Assembly (NCBI RefSeq): GCF_024166365.1
Contig: NC_064820.1
Coordinates: 54,413,501 to 54,477,500 of the forward strand
DNA from: Elephas maximus indicus
Taxonomy: Eukaryota > Chordata > Mammalia > Proboscidea > Elephantidae
Reading direction: 5' to 3'
Length of the DNA stretch: 64,000 nt
Shown: piece by piece, positions 23,420-35,431 of the stretch
How the letters are laid out: the number at the start of each line of letters is the position of its first letter
Position numbering within the stretch: the first letter of the stretch is position 1
Notes under the pieces: model-generated
Told to the model about the DNA's origin: nothing
The model's database searches: none
Seen by the model: the letters and a program-made list of their open reading frames with translations, nothing else
Made by a program: the position numbers and the translations under genes

Positions 23420-24320
23420 TATCTGAGCTTGGGTTCTGTAGAACACAGAGCCTGAGGCAAGATCTTACATGGCATTGTTTTATTTAGGAGAGGGGTGCAA
23501 TACAATAAAGCAAGGATGACGGGGATAAAGAAACGATGGAGGGAAGAACAAAGAACCAGTTAAAAAAAAAAAGAAGAAGAAGTAAAAGTAAAACAGCAAG
23601 TAAGAGATGTCCAAAGCTTCACCAAAAACATAGCTGATATCTCGAGATCTCTCCAGGGTTCTTATGAACTGCATCTTGAAACATTGTATCAGGTGAGAAA
23701 AAGACGACATTTTCTGCCATGTCTACTGCCTCTCCTTGGTCAAAGTTTGCTATATATTGTGTTTTCTTTACTGCCCCATTAGTTTGTACCACCTTGTGAA
23801 GCAACACAAGCTACAGGACACAGGTGAGCCAGGAAGCCAATGGCAGTCTTCAGCTTCCTGCCATCAGCCTACAGCTGGGCGAAACCTGATGAGCAAGAGT
23901 ATATGAGAGGTTGCCGAGTGGCTTATCGAACATTTTGAGCGTCTCAGCCGCAATGGAATCCCTGAGGTGAAAGGCAAAACGTGCAGAGCATGAGGTGGAA
24001 ATGACCCTCTGATGCGTTGTGCCCTAACCTAGTGTGGCAAGAGGGACTTGGCCTGGCCTGTTAAGCAAGTGACATTCCATGTAATGGCCCTTCTTTCCCA
24101 TCAATCCTAAAATGGTAGCCAAGGAGTTCAAAAGCTTCCCTTCAATAAGTAACAAAACCAACCCCTAGGGCTACAAGAACACGATTAGTGCCAGGTGACC
24201 TTGCTGGTGAGACATTAAAAAGCATCAAGTAGAAACAATGACCAAAAGAATCTGCCAAGTCAAATAATTGGGTCCAGCAAAATCAGACAAGTGCATACCA
24301 CACACCTTCACATTAACAAT
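23420..24320. other. Unclassified stretch, possibly an LTR or other mid-age repeat
   Basis: The phrases GAACACAGAGCCTGAGGCAAG and TGAAACATTGTATCAGGTGAG remind me of an interspersed repeat, but I cannot name the family or its ends. No coding function is visible. The minus-strand frames at 23480-23807 contain purine runs and are not gene-like. Confidence 0.3.
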
Positions 24321-24441
24321 GTCTCTTAAGAATCAATTATTTTTAGTTTATTACCAAAGAAGAGAGGTATTTTCTCTTCAGAGCTATTATCTACCCTGAA
24401 GAATGACTCTGGAGGAATCTACCCTAGGTCAAATACCCACC

Positions 24442-24859
24442 TGTTATGGATTGAATTGTGTGTCCCCAAAATATGAGTTGGAATCTTAACCTGTATATCT
24501 GTGGATGTAACCCAATTTGGGAATAGTTTTTTTTTTTTTTCCTGTTAATTAGACCGTATCAGTAGGGTGTGTCTTAAACCTAATGATTTTAAGATGTAAA
24601 AAGAACAGATTAGAGACAGGGAGAAGCAAACACAAATGGGGGTGAACATAAATGCTATGTGGACATTGCCAAGGAACCAAAGAACGCTGGAGTTACAGAA
24701 TCTCAGACAAAGGTTTTCTCCCAGGTCAGACAGAGAGAGTCTGCCGGTGCCCTGAATTTGAACTTCTGGCCTCCTAAACTGTGAAAAAATAAATTTCTGT
24801 TTTTTAAAGCCACCCACTTGTGACATTTTTGTTACAGCAACACCAAGGAACAAAGAAAC
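24442..24859 (+). mobile_element. MaLR (MLT1-like) solo LTR
   Basis: It starts TGTTATGGATTGAATTGTG plus TCCCCAAAATATGAG. It ends with GTGAAAAAATAAATTTCTG, TTAAAGCCACCCACTTGTG and an AACACCAAGGAAC-type terminus. It has the same family signature as 13779-14172. The minus-strand frame 24545-24886 is a shadow. Confidence 0.75.
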
Positions 24860-25189
24860 CACCCGTGGGCTAATAGTTTCATTCAAAAGAATTCAGGGAC
24901 ATTTGATGTCAGCCAGGCTGACTTGTGCTCAAATTCAAGGGACTCAGAACCCTGGATTGACAAATGCATGGAGAGACAGAGTTCAAATGAAAGACATATG
25001 AAGTATAACAACAGCAACAAAACCTATGGCAATCTCTTCTCTTTCTGTTTTTGTCTTTTGCTCTCTCTTTCTGAGCTTTGTTTATTTATTTTTTTTTCTG
25101 GTATTTAAAAAAATCAGTGTGTGTTTATTAGATTTATTTACTTTAAAATATTCCTATTCGAAAGTTAGTGGATCTTTGTTATCTAAACA

Positions 25190-26100
25190 AACAAGAATTT
25201 CAGGACATTTTTCCATTATTTCATTGATTGTATCTTCTTTTAATTGTCTCCTTCAGAGACAGATACATTAATGCTTTTGGGTTTTCTGCATTTAACCTTC
25301 ATATTCTTTTTATTTCTTTCATATTTTCCTTTTCCAATGTAATTTGGGAGAATTTTTCTGATTATATCATTCAGCTCAATAATTTGATATTCAGCCATGT
25401 CTATTTTGCTCCTTAGCCTGTCTATTGAAATTTTGATTTCTGCAATCATTTTTTTGAAATTGTACTTTAGATGAAGGTTACAGAACAAACTAGTTTCTCA
25501 TTAAACAATTAGTTCACATATTGTTTTGTGACATTGGTTGCCAAGCTCACAACATGTCAACATTCTCCCCTTGTTGACCATGAGTTTCCTATTACCTGTT
25601 CCCTCCTGCCTTCTCGTTCTTACCTCTGGGCTGGTGTTCTCCTTTACTCACATTTTCTGTGATCTTTTTTTAAAATTCTTTTTCTTGTATTATAAATATT
25701 ACACCTTAATGCATAACTCTGTTTTACTAATTATTTCTATTACAAACCTTGTAATTTGGCCTTTTATTGTCTCTGTTTCCTTGGGGATTACTTTTTCAAT
25801 TAAGACTTCAGCCATCATGATTTTAATTACTGTTCTCATGTTAAGAATATTATACACTAATTCTCTGATTTTATCAATTACATTAGCTTTTTAAAAAAAT
25901 TAACCCAGTGAACCTGGTGATTACATCTTCTATTTGTTCAGAACATTGAATATAGTTGAACATCTGTAATATTTACTGATTCTTGGTTATTTGTTTCTTT
26001 TTCTAAAAGTCTAGATAATCACTCTAGATAGTTGGAGAATATTACAAGATAAACATCATCAGTAAATGCTGATTATGATTGCAGGTACATAGATAGGTTT
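25190..26100 (-). mobile_element. Old L1 fragment, antisense, split by a younger L1 3' end
   Basis: T-rich antisense text such as TTTCATTGATTGTATCTTC and TCTGATTATATCATTCAGCTC resembles the 5' half of old L1s. The sequence is interrupted by 25445-25670 and seems to continue after it. Family and limits are uncertain. Confidence 0.4.
25445..25670 (-). mobile_element. L1 3' end, truncated, minus strand
   Basis: Read in reverse it has GTTGACATGTTGTGAGCTTGG and CAATGTCACAAAACAATATG, ending in TTTCAATTT after the CTTCATCTAAAGTACAA motif. This matches the plus-strand element at 27085-27598 nearly phrase for phrase. It is a 5'-truncated insertion of about 220 bp. Confidence 0.8.
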
Positions 26101-27084
26101 AGGGGCAGTACAAATGAGTAGATTATATTAGTAGCTTGACTTCCTCTTGTGGGAGCTCTTTCTTCTCTCTCTGCCCACTGAAGGCATCCTGTGAGTCTCC
26201 TTCAGTATAAACCCACTTCATTTGAAGAATTCTATCACTGGATTTTGTCTGGGGACAAACTACTATAAAAATGAAACAGTGCAGCTGTTTCATTGTCCTT
26301 TAGCTAATGACTTCAGCTTCAATATGAATTGATCACTATCTCATTTCCTGCTCTTCACTTCTTGGAATATTTTCTTTCTTTTTTTTTTTTTTTCCTGTGA
26401 ATATCCACTGATTTAAAAGTTATATGTTTACTGTGGAATGTTGTAAGTCCATAAGCTTTGTGTAGTCTTTCCAATAGTCTGATACCATTTGAATTATACC
26501 TTCCAGAAACTCCTTAATATTTTGTTCTGCTTTTGGCATAGTTTTGACTTTCTGAAACCATATATATTTTTTTCTTATTTATCCTTTCATTTTAATAGGA
26601 TTTTGAGAAAAGAGAAGGGCTAAATAATTGTGCTTCATAGGCATCCTGAGACCATACATTCTGGGTCATATTTTAAATGTATTAGAAAAGTTCTTTTAAA
26701 CGTATACCTAATAATAAATACACAGGATCTTGAGAAGCTTTTTGTAATGTAAATACATTCATTTTTAATTTCTGAATTTTCTGCTTATTGTATTTAATAT
26801 TGATGTAAACCAAATAAATCAATAAAATATTTTAACTTTGCTTTTTTCCTTCATGTACAGAGGGTCATCCTCACTAGCAGAGTAACTATCAATGAGTGCA
26901 AACAGGTATCATTTCATCACAAATCATTGCCATTATGTTTTAAAGCACAGTTCAGCAACCATGTATTTCTTCATTCAAATCTCTACAAAAATGTCACTTT
27001 AAAATTGAAGCCTCAATGTCCTGGAATAAAAAATATGGGTTAAGTATGGGTATTTTTACAAATTATTTGCATAAGTCAAAAGTC
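26101..27084. other. No gene seen
   Basis: AT-rich sequence with a long T-run near 26378-26393. No motif, exon or repeat is recognised. Confidence 0.5.
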
Positions 27085-27598
27085 CAGTGCATTAGACCAA
27101 AGGACTAATAGACCACAACTATGACAGTCTCCACCTGTGTCTACCACCACCAACTGCTCTGACAGGGATCACAATACAGAGTCCTAGAGAAAGCTGGAGA
27201 AAAGTGTTCAACAAAATTCTAACCTCCCCTCCCACAAAAAGACAAAAGACCAGATTTACCTGTATGACAGAAACTGGAGAAACCTCAAGAATATGGCTCC
27301 CGGACACTCTTTTAACTCAGTAATGAAGTAACTCCTGAGGCTGACTCTTCAGCCAAAGATTAGACAGGCCCATAAAACAAAAGGAGATTAAATGGACACA
27401 CCAGCCCAGGGGCAATGACAAGAAGGTGGAGAGGGACAGGAGAGCTGGTAATGGGGAAACCAAGGTAGAGAAGGGAAGAGTGTTGACATGTCATGGGGTT
27501 GGCAATCAATGTCACAAAACAATATGTGTATTAGTTGTTTAATGGGAAACTAATCTGTTATGTAAGCCTTCATCTCAAGTACAATTAAAAAAAAAATC
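27085..27598 (+). mobile_element. L1 3' UTR, 5'-truncated
   Basis: It ends in CTTCATCTCAAGTACAATT plus an A-run at about 27586-27595. It contains GTTGACATGTCATGGGGTTGG and TGTCACAAAACAATATGTG. It is the same subfamily as 25445-25670, and is distinct from the elements at 1-1098 and 4041-4830. No ORF2 is included. Confidence 0.78.
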
Positions 27599-28244
27599 CA
27601 GCACATTAACTATAGAAGGAAGAAACAGAACAAAATTCTTTTTGGGTCATCCCTTCAATAGATCGATTTGAATACTGTTTAAAATGTTTGTGAATAGCTT
27701 GTGAAAACTTCTTACAATATATTTAGGAGACAGAAGTTATAGCAACATGGAGCAAAATACATAAACTAAATTATTGTGTTTATTTGAACAACAAAAACCT
27801 TGACAAGTTTTTGAACTGCTTGGTTTTCTTTCAAAATTACATCAAAAGACTTGTGTTTTAATAAGCTAATTTCTCTAACAGAGGAGTCCCTGATTTGTAC
27901 TGCATAAGTTTCAGGGACTATATCATAAATTTCAACAGGATAAAAGTAATTGTATTTCCTTTAGGAATAGTTTTGTAATTTCAGGTTGAATTCAAGACTA
28001 AGAAGAGCTAGCGCAAATTGTAATTAATCTGGGAAATAATTCAAAATAGTAAAAAGCATTAAATTATGATATATACAACAACACTTAAGGATCTCCAAAT
28101 AATTTTGCTAAGTGAATGAATCCAGACACAGAAGGCAATATACTATATGAGTCCATTTTTATAAAATTCCCAAAATGGAATAACTATAAAGATGAAATTT
28201 TGAGGAGATAGAATTATTCTACATCATGATTCAGGTGTTAGTTC
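27599..28244. other. No gene seen; single-copy DNA
   Basis: AT-rich, with no recognisable feature. Confidence 0.5.
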
Positions 28245-29185
28245 CATGTTGTTGTGTTGTTAGGTGCCACTAAGTTGGTTCCCACTCACAGCGACCCTAC
28301 GCACAACAGAGCAGAAACACTGCCCTGTCCTGCGCCATCCTCACAATCATTGTTATGCTCAAGCCCACACTGTTGCAGCCACTGTGCCAATCCATCTCGT
28401 TGAGGGTCTTCCTCTTTTTCACTGACCCTCTACTTTACCAAGCATGATGTCCTTCTCCAGAGACTGGTCCCTCCTGATAACATGTCCAAAGTATGTGAGA
28501 TGTAGTCTCACCATCCTTCCTTCTAAGGTGCATTCTGGTTGTATTTCTTCCAAGATACATTTGTTCATTCTTTTGGCAGTCCATGGAATATTCAATATTT
28601 TTCACCAACACCACAATTCCAAGATGTGAATTTTTCCTCAGTCTTTCTTATTCATTCTCCAGCTTTCATATGGATATGAGGCAATTGAAAACACCGTGGC
28701 TTGGGTTAGGTGCACCTAAGTCTTCAAGGTGACATCTTTTTTAACTCTTTAATGAGGTCTTTTGCAGCAGATTTGCCCAATACATCGTATCTTTTGATTC
28801 CTTGACTGCCACTTCCGTGGGTGTTAATTATGGAATCAAGTTAAATGAAATCCTTGACAACTTCTATCATTTCTCCATTTATTATGATGTGGCTTATTGG
28901 TCCAGTTGTAAGGATGTTTGTTGTCTTTATGTTGAGGTATAATCCATACTGAAGGCTGTGGTCTTTGATCTTCATCAATCAGTAAGTGCTTCAAGTCATC
29001 TTCACTTTCAGAAAACAAGGTTGTGTCATCTGCATAAAGCAGGTTGTTGATGAGCCTTCCTCCAATCCTGATGTCTTGTTGTTATTCATATAGTCCATCT
29101 TTTTGGATTATTTGCTTAGCACACAGACTGAATAGGTATGGTGAAAAGATACAACCCTGAAGCACAGCTTTCCTGACATTAAATC
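28245..29185 (-). mobile_element. RTE (BovB-like) LINE, 3' third
   Basis: The 3' tail (GTTGTTGTGTTGTTAGGTGCC) lies at the left, followed by the conserved 3' coding region and the RT active-site block with YADD intact at 29025-29036. It breaks off near 29180, so it is a 5'-truncated insertion of about 940 bp. Frames such as 28444-28629 are antisense shadows. Confidence 0.9.
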
Positions 29186-29932
29186 ATAACTACATATGTT
29201 TACCTGAGATCATTGAACTGTACACTTAAAATTTGTGAATTTTCCTACCGTAATGGCTTACATGTTGCTATGATGTTGGATTCTATGGCACTGGTATTTC
29301 AAATATCAGCAAGGTCAACTATTGCAGACAGGTTTCAGTGGTACTTCCAGATTAAGACTAGGAAACCTAGTGATATACTCCCAAAGATTAACCAATGAAT
29401 ATTCCATGGATTTCAACAGAATATTGCCTGAAATAGAGCTGGAAGAATTGCTTTTGCTTAATTAATAAATAGAACATTATGTTTTCACTAGAAGCAGCCA
29501 ATAATATCTTACAGAAATTAGAAAAAAAGAAAAATGTGGAGTTTTTGTGATGAGAGACCACAGTATTTTAGAATTAAACAATAAAATTGTGCTTGTGTAA
29601 GTCAAAATGGTATGAATAGGATATTTTATAAAATTCTATCTAATACTGTTGTTCTTTCCCAGAATACCACCAAAAAACAATAAGAAAGAAAAAAAAAATT
29701 TTAAAGAAAATCAAAGCAAAACAAACTAGCAATAACAAGGGCAGAAGAATGAGAAAAGAATGAAGATTCAAGCACAGAGGGAAGTGAAACATGTGTTATC
29801 AGACAGGTGAAAACAGAATTCTGAACCTGCAGTGAGAAATTCAGCAATCAAGCCATTTGAGCCTGAAGAATCTCCCAAAGGCTCAGGAATTAGTTATACC
29901 AGTTATACTTAAGAGCAGGGCGTGTCTTAGTT
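29186..29932. other. No gene seen; single-copy DNA
   Basis: Near 29370-29420 there is weak similarity to an RTE 5' leader (ATTAACCAATGAATATTCC), too degraded to call. Nothing else is recognised. Confidence 0.45.
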
Positions 29933-30431
29933 ATCTAGTGCTGCTATAACAGAAATATCGCAAGTGGATAGCTTTAACAAAGGGAAATTTATTCTTTCAT
30001 AGTCTAGTAGGCTAAAAGTCTGAATTCAGGGAGCCACCTCCAGGGGGAAGTCTTTCTCTCTCTGTTGTCTCTTTGTCATCAATCTTTCCCTGTCTAGGAG
30101 CTTCTCAGCACAGGGACCCTGCCCAAAGGATGCATGCTTCTGTTAGTACTACTTTCTTTGTGGTATGAGGTCTCCCTGTCTCTCTGGTTGCTTCTCTCTT
30201 TTGTATCTCAAAAGAGATTGATATAAAACACAATCTAATCTTGTAGATTGAGTTCTGCCTCATTAACATAACTGCCTCTAATCCTGCTTCATTAACATCA
30301 TGGAGGTAGGATTTACAACACATAGGAAAATTACATCAGATGACAAAATGGTGGACAATAACACAATACTGGGAATCATGGACTAGCAAAATTGACACAC
30401 TTTTGGGGGGGACACAATTCAATCTATAACT
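29933..30431 (-). mobile_element. MaLR (MLT1-like) solo LTR, reversed
   Basis: It begins TGTCTTAGTTATCTAGTGC and ends GGGGACACAATTCAATCTAT, the reverse complement of the terminal sequences of the LTRs at 13779 and 24442. There is no internal viral coding sequence. Confidence 0.75.
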
Positions 30432-30574
30432 GGGGGCAGAAAGGGAATAATAAGAGTTGGTTGAATGTCTATTTGAGGAAGTTAGATCCCCTGTCCTCTT
30501 CTGCCATTCTATGAGGCAATTTTCCTCACCACAGCAGAAAACTATAGGCTTATTTTTGAAGGAGGGTAAACCTA

Positions 30575-30790
30575 GAGCAAGGAGCTCTGGTGCCACAACG
30601 CTTAAGCATTCAGCTGATAACCAAAACATTAGCAGTTCAAATCTGCGCAGTGGCACTATGGAGGATCTGGTGATCTGCTTCTATAAGCATTACAGCCAAG
30701 AAAACTCTATGGGAAAGACCTACTCCAGCACTCGGGGTTGCTATGACTTGGAATCTACTTGACAATGACAACAATAGCAACAATAAACTC
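30575..30790 (+). mobile_element. AfroSINE, older subtype, diverged
   Basis: The head is GGAGCTCTGGTGCCACAACG with CATTCAGCTGATAACC. The body has TGCTTCTATAAGCATTACAGCC, and the tail is GGTTGCTATGACTTGGAATC, ending in a CAACAATAGCAACAA run. Its longer body marks the older subtype. Confidence 0.82.
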
Positions 30791-31540
30791 TATGGTATCT
30801 CTAGACACTGTTGAAGGCAGGGGTAAAGGGGTACTATGACATAAAAAGAGGATTATGTGAATGTATGCATAACAGATCAGAGCACCTCCCCACTCCTTAT
30901 CTCCAGTTAGGTTCCTGAGAAGCTGAAAACTAAGGTTCCCTCCAGGACGAGAGGGGGCAAAGTGTTCCCAGAGCCATTTCAATAGCTTTAGAATAAAAAC
31001 GCAAAGGCACTGATCTTGGAGATTACCCAAGGAAATTCCCCTTTAAATTCAAGTTACAGTGAGATTCACAATCAACGAAACTCTTATCGTGCTGAGAGAT
31101 TTTGATGAGCTTTTTAGTATTTCATTCTTTAATACTATAAACTGAAGCTCATCAGACAACTGAGGAATGCCTTTAACCAGAAGGACAGACACTAAAACAA
31201 AGAAATAAACACAGTAAACAAATACATACACAAACAAGCATCTATAAAACTATAGAAGAAACAAAGGGCTTATGAAAGAAGCAAACTTTAAAATATATAT
31301 TAAAATGATAAGAAAAGATAATGCAGTGGACAGGGTAATATAACAAGAAATATTTAAGTTATTAAAAATTAAAACAAACAACCAAACAACAAACAAACAT
31401 GAAAGCATAAGTGAACAATGATTCCATAGGATATTCGGGAGAAAATATAAGGAAAATTCCTAGACAACTGAGCAAAAAGACAAAATTAGAAAACTGGAAG
31501 ATAAAATATAAGAAAATTAGAAGACTAATGAGATCTAATT
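30791..31540. other. No gene seen
   Basis: Unclassified AT-rich sequence. 31250-31540 is A-rich and might be the end of an old LINE. Confidence 0.45.
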
Positions 31541-32175
31541 TAAGCAACATCATGATAAACAGAGGAAATATTGAAGTTGTCAAGGATTTCATTTTACTTG
31601 GTTCCACAATCAATACCCATGGAAGCAGCAGTCAAGAAATCAAATGACATATTGCATTGGGCAAATCTGCAAAAGACCTCTTTAAAGTGTTCTTTGAAGA
31701 CTAAGGTTTTCTTGACCCAAGCCATGGTATTTTCAATCACCTCATATGCATGTGAAAGCTGGACAGTGAATAAGAAAGACCTAAGAAGAATTGATGTCTT
31801 TGAATTATGATGTTGGCAAAGAACATTAAATATATTGTGTGCTGTCAGGAGAATGAACAAATATATCTGGAAGAAGTACAGCCAGGATGCTCTTCAGAAG
31901 AGAGGATGGCAAGACTTGGTCTCACTTACTTTGGACATGTTATCAGGAGGGACCAGTCCCTGGTGAAGGACATCATTCTTGGTAAAGTAAAGGGTAAGTG
32001 AAAAAGAGGAAGCCCCTCAACAAGATGAATTGACACAGTGGCTGCAACAATGGTCTAAAATATAGCAACGATTTTGAGAATGGCGCAGGACTGGGCAGTG
32101 TTTTGTTCTGTTGTACATAGATTGCTATGAGTCAGACCTGGCTCAATGGCATCTAACAGCAACAACAATTATGAA
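31541..32175 (+). mobile_element. RTE (BovB-like) LINE, 3' end
   Basis: It starts AAGCAACATCATGATAAACAG and runs to the 3' tail TCAATGGCATCTAACAGCAAC near 32165. Frames encode the conserved 3' region (WTVNKKDLRRIDVFEL near 31770 and LGLTYFGHVIRRDQSLVKD near 31917), shifted twice. It is 5'-truncated. Confidence 0.9.
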
Positions 32176-32740
32176 TAATAGAAATTTCAGGAAGAAATGA
32201 CACAGACAAGAAGAGAGAAAACAATCAAAGAAATAATGCAAGAAAATTTCACAGGATTCAAGGATATGCATTTCCAGATGGACAGTAGGAAAAATGACCT
32301 ATATGAAGGCATATCATGGAGAATTACAAAATCTCACAAGAAATTAAGACATATGTTCTTCACACTTAAGAGCAACATAGAAGAAAAAAAGCAAAAAACA
32401 AAACACTGGTACAATGCCTTCACTATTCTAAAGCAAATTGATTTCTAGCCTAAAATTCTATCTTCTATCAAAGTATCAATCAAGGATGAAGGCAGAGTAC
32501 AGACATTTTATTACAAACACTAGCCCAAAAATGTTACTTCTCTTGCATTTTTCCTCAAAAAGATACTGGAGGCTGTATCCACCAAAACTAGGAAGTAAAA
32601 GAAATCATACGGATAAAAAAAACTTGCAATTCAAAATAGGGAAAAAGATGGAGTCCTCAAGATGACGGTGAAGGCAAGTTCCAGTATACATCTGTTCCTC
32701 TGATATGATAGACAATAGTACAAACGGAACATATCAAAGT
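32176..32740 (+). mobile_element. Old L1 fragment
   Basis: Degraded plus-strand L1 5'/ORF1-associated sequence. It contains TGGTACAATGCCTTCACTATT, AAAATTCTATCTTCTATC and GATACTGGAGGCTGTATCC, in the same order as old mammalian L1 (L1M-like) consensus text. No frame is intact. Confidence 0.6.
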
Positions 32741-33029
32741 GCTCCCAGAGAGGGTTTGTTTATTTATTTTTTTCTGAGAAAATAACATTGATTTGTTTCA
32801 ATGTCTTGAAAGATTTAAGCAATTGACAGTTTGAGGTTAAATTGTGATAAGTAAACAGATAACAGACTAGCCAAAATAAAAACAGAAGATAAGTCAATAC
32901 TTACTCCAAGGGAAGAAAGCTGGGGCAGAAAACAAAAACCAACTCTCACAAGTCATTAGGGCTGTTCCAAAAATAGTTGGTTCTTTTATTCCACTCACCT
33001 AGTAGTATTGTCCGTCTATACTCACTTGG

Positions 33030-33182
33030 GAAACCCTGCTGTTGTAGTGGTTAAAAGCTACAGCTGCTAACCAAAAGGTCAGCAGTTCGAATCCATCAGA
33101 TACTCCTAGGAAACTCTATGAGGCAATTCTACGCTGTCCTATAGGGTGGCTATGAGTTGGAATCCACTTGACAGCAATAGGT
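33030..33182 (+). mobile_element. AfroSINE
   Basis: The head is AAACCCTGCTGTTGTAGTGG, the B box is an intact AGTTCGAATCC, and the tail is GGAATCCACTTGACAGCAAT. 32741-33029, on its left, holds nothing I recognise. Confidence 0.92.
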
Positions 33183-33199
33183 AGCGTGCATGGTGTATT

Positions 33200-33470
33200 C
33201 AGTTCAACTCAGTGGAGCTATGTCACCTGATTTGGCCAAAGCAATGTGAGTAGAAGTGATATACAGTGTTTCAAGGCAGAATCTTTGCGAGTCCACAAAT
33301 GTCTTTTATTTGTACCACCAAGAAACGACTAGGGTTGTAACTGACAATGTCTCAGTGCCATGAGCCAATGTGCCACAGTGAGATACATAACGATGTGGAA
33401 CAGAATACCCAGCTGCCCAGTAAACGAAATGTAGAAGTGAGTGAGAAATATATCTTTGTTTTTTGTTTAT
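33200..33470 (+). mobile_element. MaLR-like LTR fragment
   Basis: The phrases TGATTTGGCCAAAGCAATGTG and GAGAAATATATCTTTGTTTT follow the order of an MLT1-type LTR 3' half. The start and the family member are uncertain. Confidence 0.5.
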
Positions 33471-33544
33471 TTGTTTTTTAATTACAACACGTGAATTAAG
33501 TTTTAGAATAGGGCAAGAGATGGAGAGAGGTATGAGGCTGGAAA

Positions 33545-33702
33545 GTTACCCATTGCCATTGAGTCAATTCTGACTCACAGCAACCCTATAGGACAGAGTA
33601 GAACTGCCCCATGTGGTTTCCAAGCAGCGCCTGGTGATTCAAACTGCAGACCTTTTGGTTAGCAGCTGTAGTCCTTAACCATTATGCCACCAGGGTTTCT
33701 GC
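33545..33702 (-). mobile_element. AfroSINE
   Basis: Reverse complement: the tail CCCATTGCCATTGAGTCAATT is at the left, and the head TATGCCACCAGGGTTTCTG at the right. Confidence 0.93.
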
Positions 33703-34319
33703 TGAAAAGTTAACTACCCAAATTATTCTAAGATGAAACACTTGGCAAAATTGTCATCTACGATAACATGAAACATAAATAAAGTACCTAAAAGTCTTGT
33801 GATTTTAGGTAAATAATGTTGAAAAATAGAATATTGGTAGCTGGGTTTTTTGTTATTGTTTGTATTTGAAAAAGGACTGCAAGGAAGTTAGGAGGTGAAA
33901 GAAAATTGGCTGATTTCCAAGCATGTGAGAAAGGCAATAGTGATAGAGAATTGTGTGGTAGGAAGTGGAAATTGATTCTCATCCTTAACCCATAAATGAT
34001 AAAACTAAGGTGTTTGAGTAACAATGGCCAGTTAGAATTTAGTCTTGTTGCATTGATCAAATCAAGCGTTCAGCCATTACACTCTGTATTACAATCTCTA
34101 AATAAATTAAGGTGGTACAAAATAAGTCCTTTCCAGTGGACAACATTGCTCATGGAATAAAGACTAAGGCTCTAGCTCTCTCATGACAACTGATTTAGTC
34201 AAAGTAACCGTATACAAGTCTAGAGTAAATAAGACAGTCTCAAGAAGAGTTGTGAGTGTTATTGGAACATGTATCAGATGAAATAAAATGTACTTACAAG
34301 GCTGAATAATGTTTTAGGT
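33703..34319. other. No gene seen; single-copy DNA
   Basis: The minus-strand open frame at 33788-34060 has no recognisable motif and no supporting context. Confidence 0.5.
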
Positions 34320-34334
34320 GGCTTGTATTGCTAA

Positions 34335-34496
34335 GGAAACCCTGGTGGCAGAGTGGTTAAGTGCTATGGCTGCTAACCAAACGGTCAGCAGTTTGAATCC
34401 ACCAGGTGCTCCTTGGATACTCTATGGGGCATTTCTTCTCTGTCCTATAGGGTGGTTATGAGTGGGAATTGACTTGACGGCAACAGATTTTTTTTT
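34335..34496 (+). mobile_element. AfroSINE with 15-bp target-site duplication
   Basis: The SINE is flanked by GGCTTGTATTGCTAA (34320-34334) and GGTTTGTATTGCCAA (34497-34511), two mismatches apart. The head is GGAAACCCTGGTGGCAGAGTGG, and the tail is TTGACTTGACGGCAACAG plus T's. Confidence 0.94.
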
Positions 34497-34511
34497 GGTT
34501 TGTATTGCCAA

Positions 34512-35244
34512 AAGAAAAACCTGGACCAAAAGACACTGCAACAGGGATACAATATGAGAAAGATGTTGAGAGATCATATTTCCCAAAGCCCCTAGGAGAA
34601 AAATGAAAAAGAAAGGGCTTCGCCAGCATAACAGAAAGGGGAACATAGAGCAATGGACCAGGGACTAATCAAGGAAGACTTTTTACCCCACAGTATGAGA
34701 TTGTTACTACTTCTATCTGAAGGTATTTTAGAATTCTTTCAGATTAGTGATTGCTAAGATTTATTTATTTATTTTAGGTTTTTTTGTTTTGTTGTTATTG
34801 TTGTTGTCCATGAGTTTCTGGACTAAGAAAAGTCACCTCTCTACTGGGTATTCATTATCACAACATATATTACTTTGTGATTGGAAGGGATTTTCAAATT
34901 TTGTCCCATGGGAGAAAAGAGAGAGAACTTCATGTAATGATTGCAATGTACCATTCATTTCGCTATTTGAATGGGAATGCCTATTGTGGTTATCTTACAC
35001 CTGCACCAACATTGTATGTTGGGTGTTCGGGGAGCAGATAACTTGTACCTTGATTCACAGGTCTTTAGATCAAGATGAACAGTACTCAAGGAGCTGCATG
35101 CATGGAACTACACCTGAGGAATCTCATTTGCATCTAGACCAGATTTAGATGATTAGATCTTTTTGTGAGCCTGAACTTGACACCACAATGTAATAAGAAT
35201 TTGTGCACGGGTTGGGGGGAGGTTTCTGGAGAGATGAGCATATT
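34512..35244. other. No gene accepted; contains a 133-codon open frame
   Basis: The longest non-LINE frame in the window runs 34747-35148 on the plus strand. Its first ~20 residues come from a low-complexity TTTTGTTGTTATTG tract. It has no known domain, and no upstream promoter or splice context that I can see. The right part may belong to the MaLR-like LTR sequence that continues past the AfroSINE at 35255. I treat the frame as chance. Confidence 0.4.
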
Positions 35245-35254
35245 TTACATATGA

Positions 35255-35421
35255 CAAAACCAGGAAAAAATTAAACCTGTTGCCTTCGAGTCTGACTCAT
35301 AGTGACCCTATAGGACAGAGTAGAACTGCCCCATAGGATTTCCAAAGAGTGGCTGGTGGATTCAAACTGTCAACCTTTTGATTAGCAGCCAAGCTTCTAA
35401 CCACTACACCACAAGGACTTC
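35255..35421 (-). mobile_element. AfroSINE with target-site duplication
   Basis: Reverse-complement copy flanked by TTACATATGA at 35245-35254 and 35422-35431. The tail is AACCTGTTGCCTTCGAGTC, and the head ends CACTACACCACAAGGACTTC. Confidence 0.94.
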
Positions 35422-35431
35422 TTACATATGA

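Noticed and set aside
34747-35148. A 133-codon open frame, the longest outside LINE sequence
   Set aside because: It begins in a low-complexity T-rich tract, has no recognisable domain, and probably overlaps LTR-like sequence. No promoter or splice context supports it.
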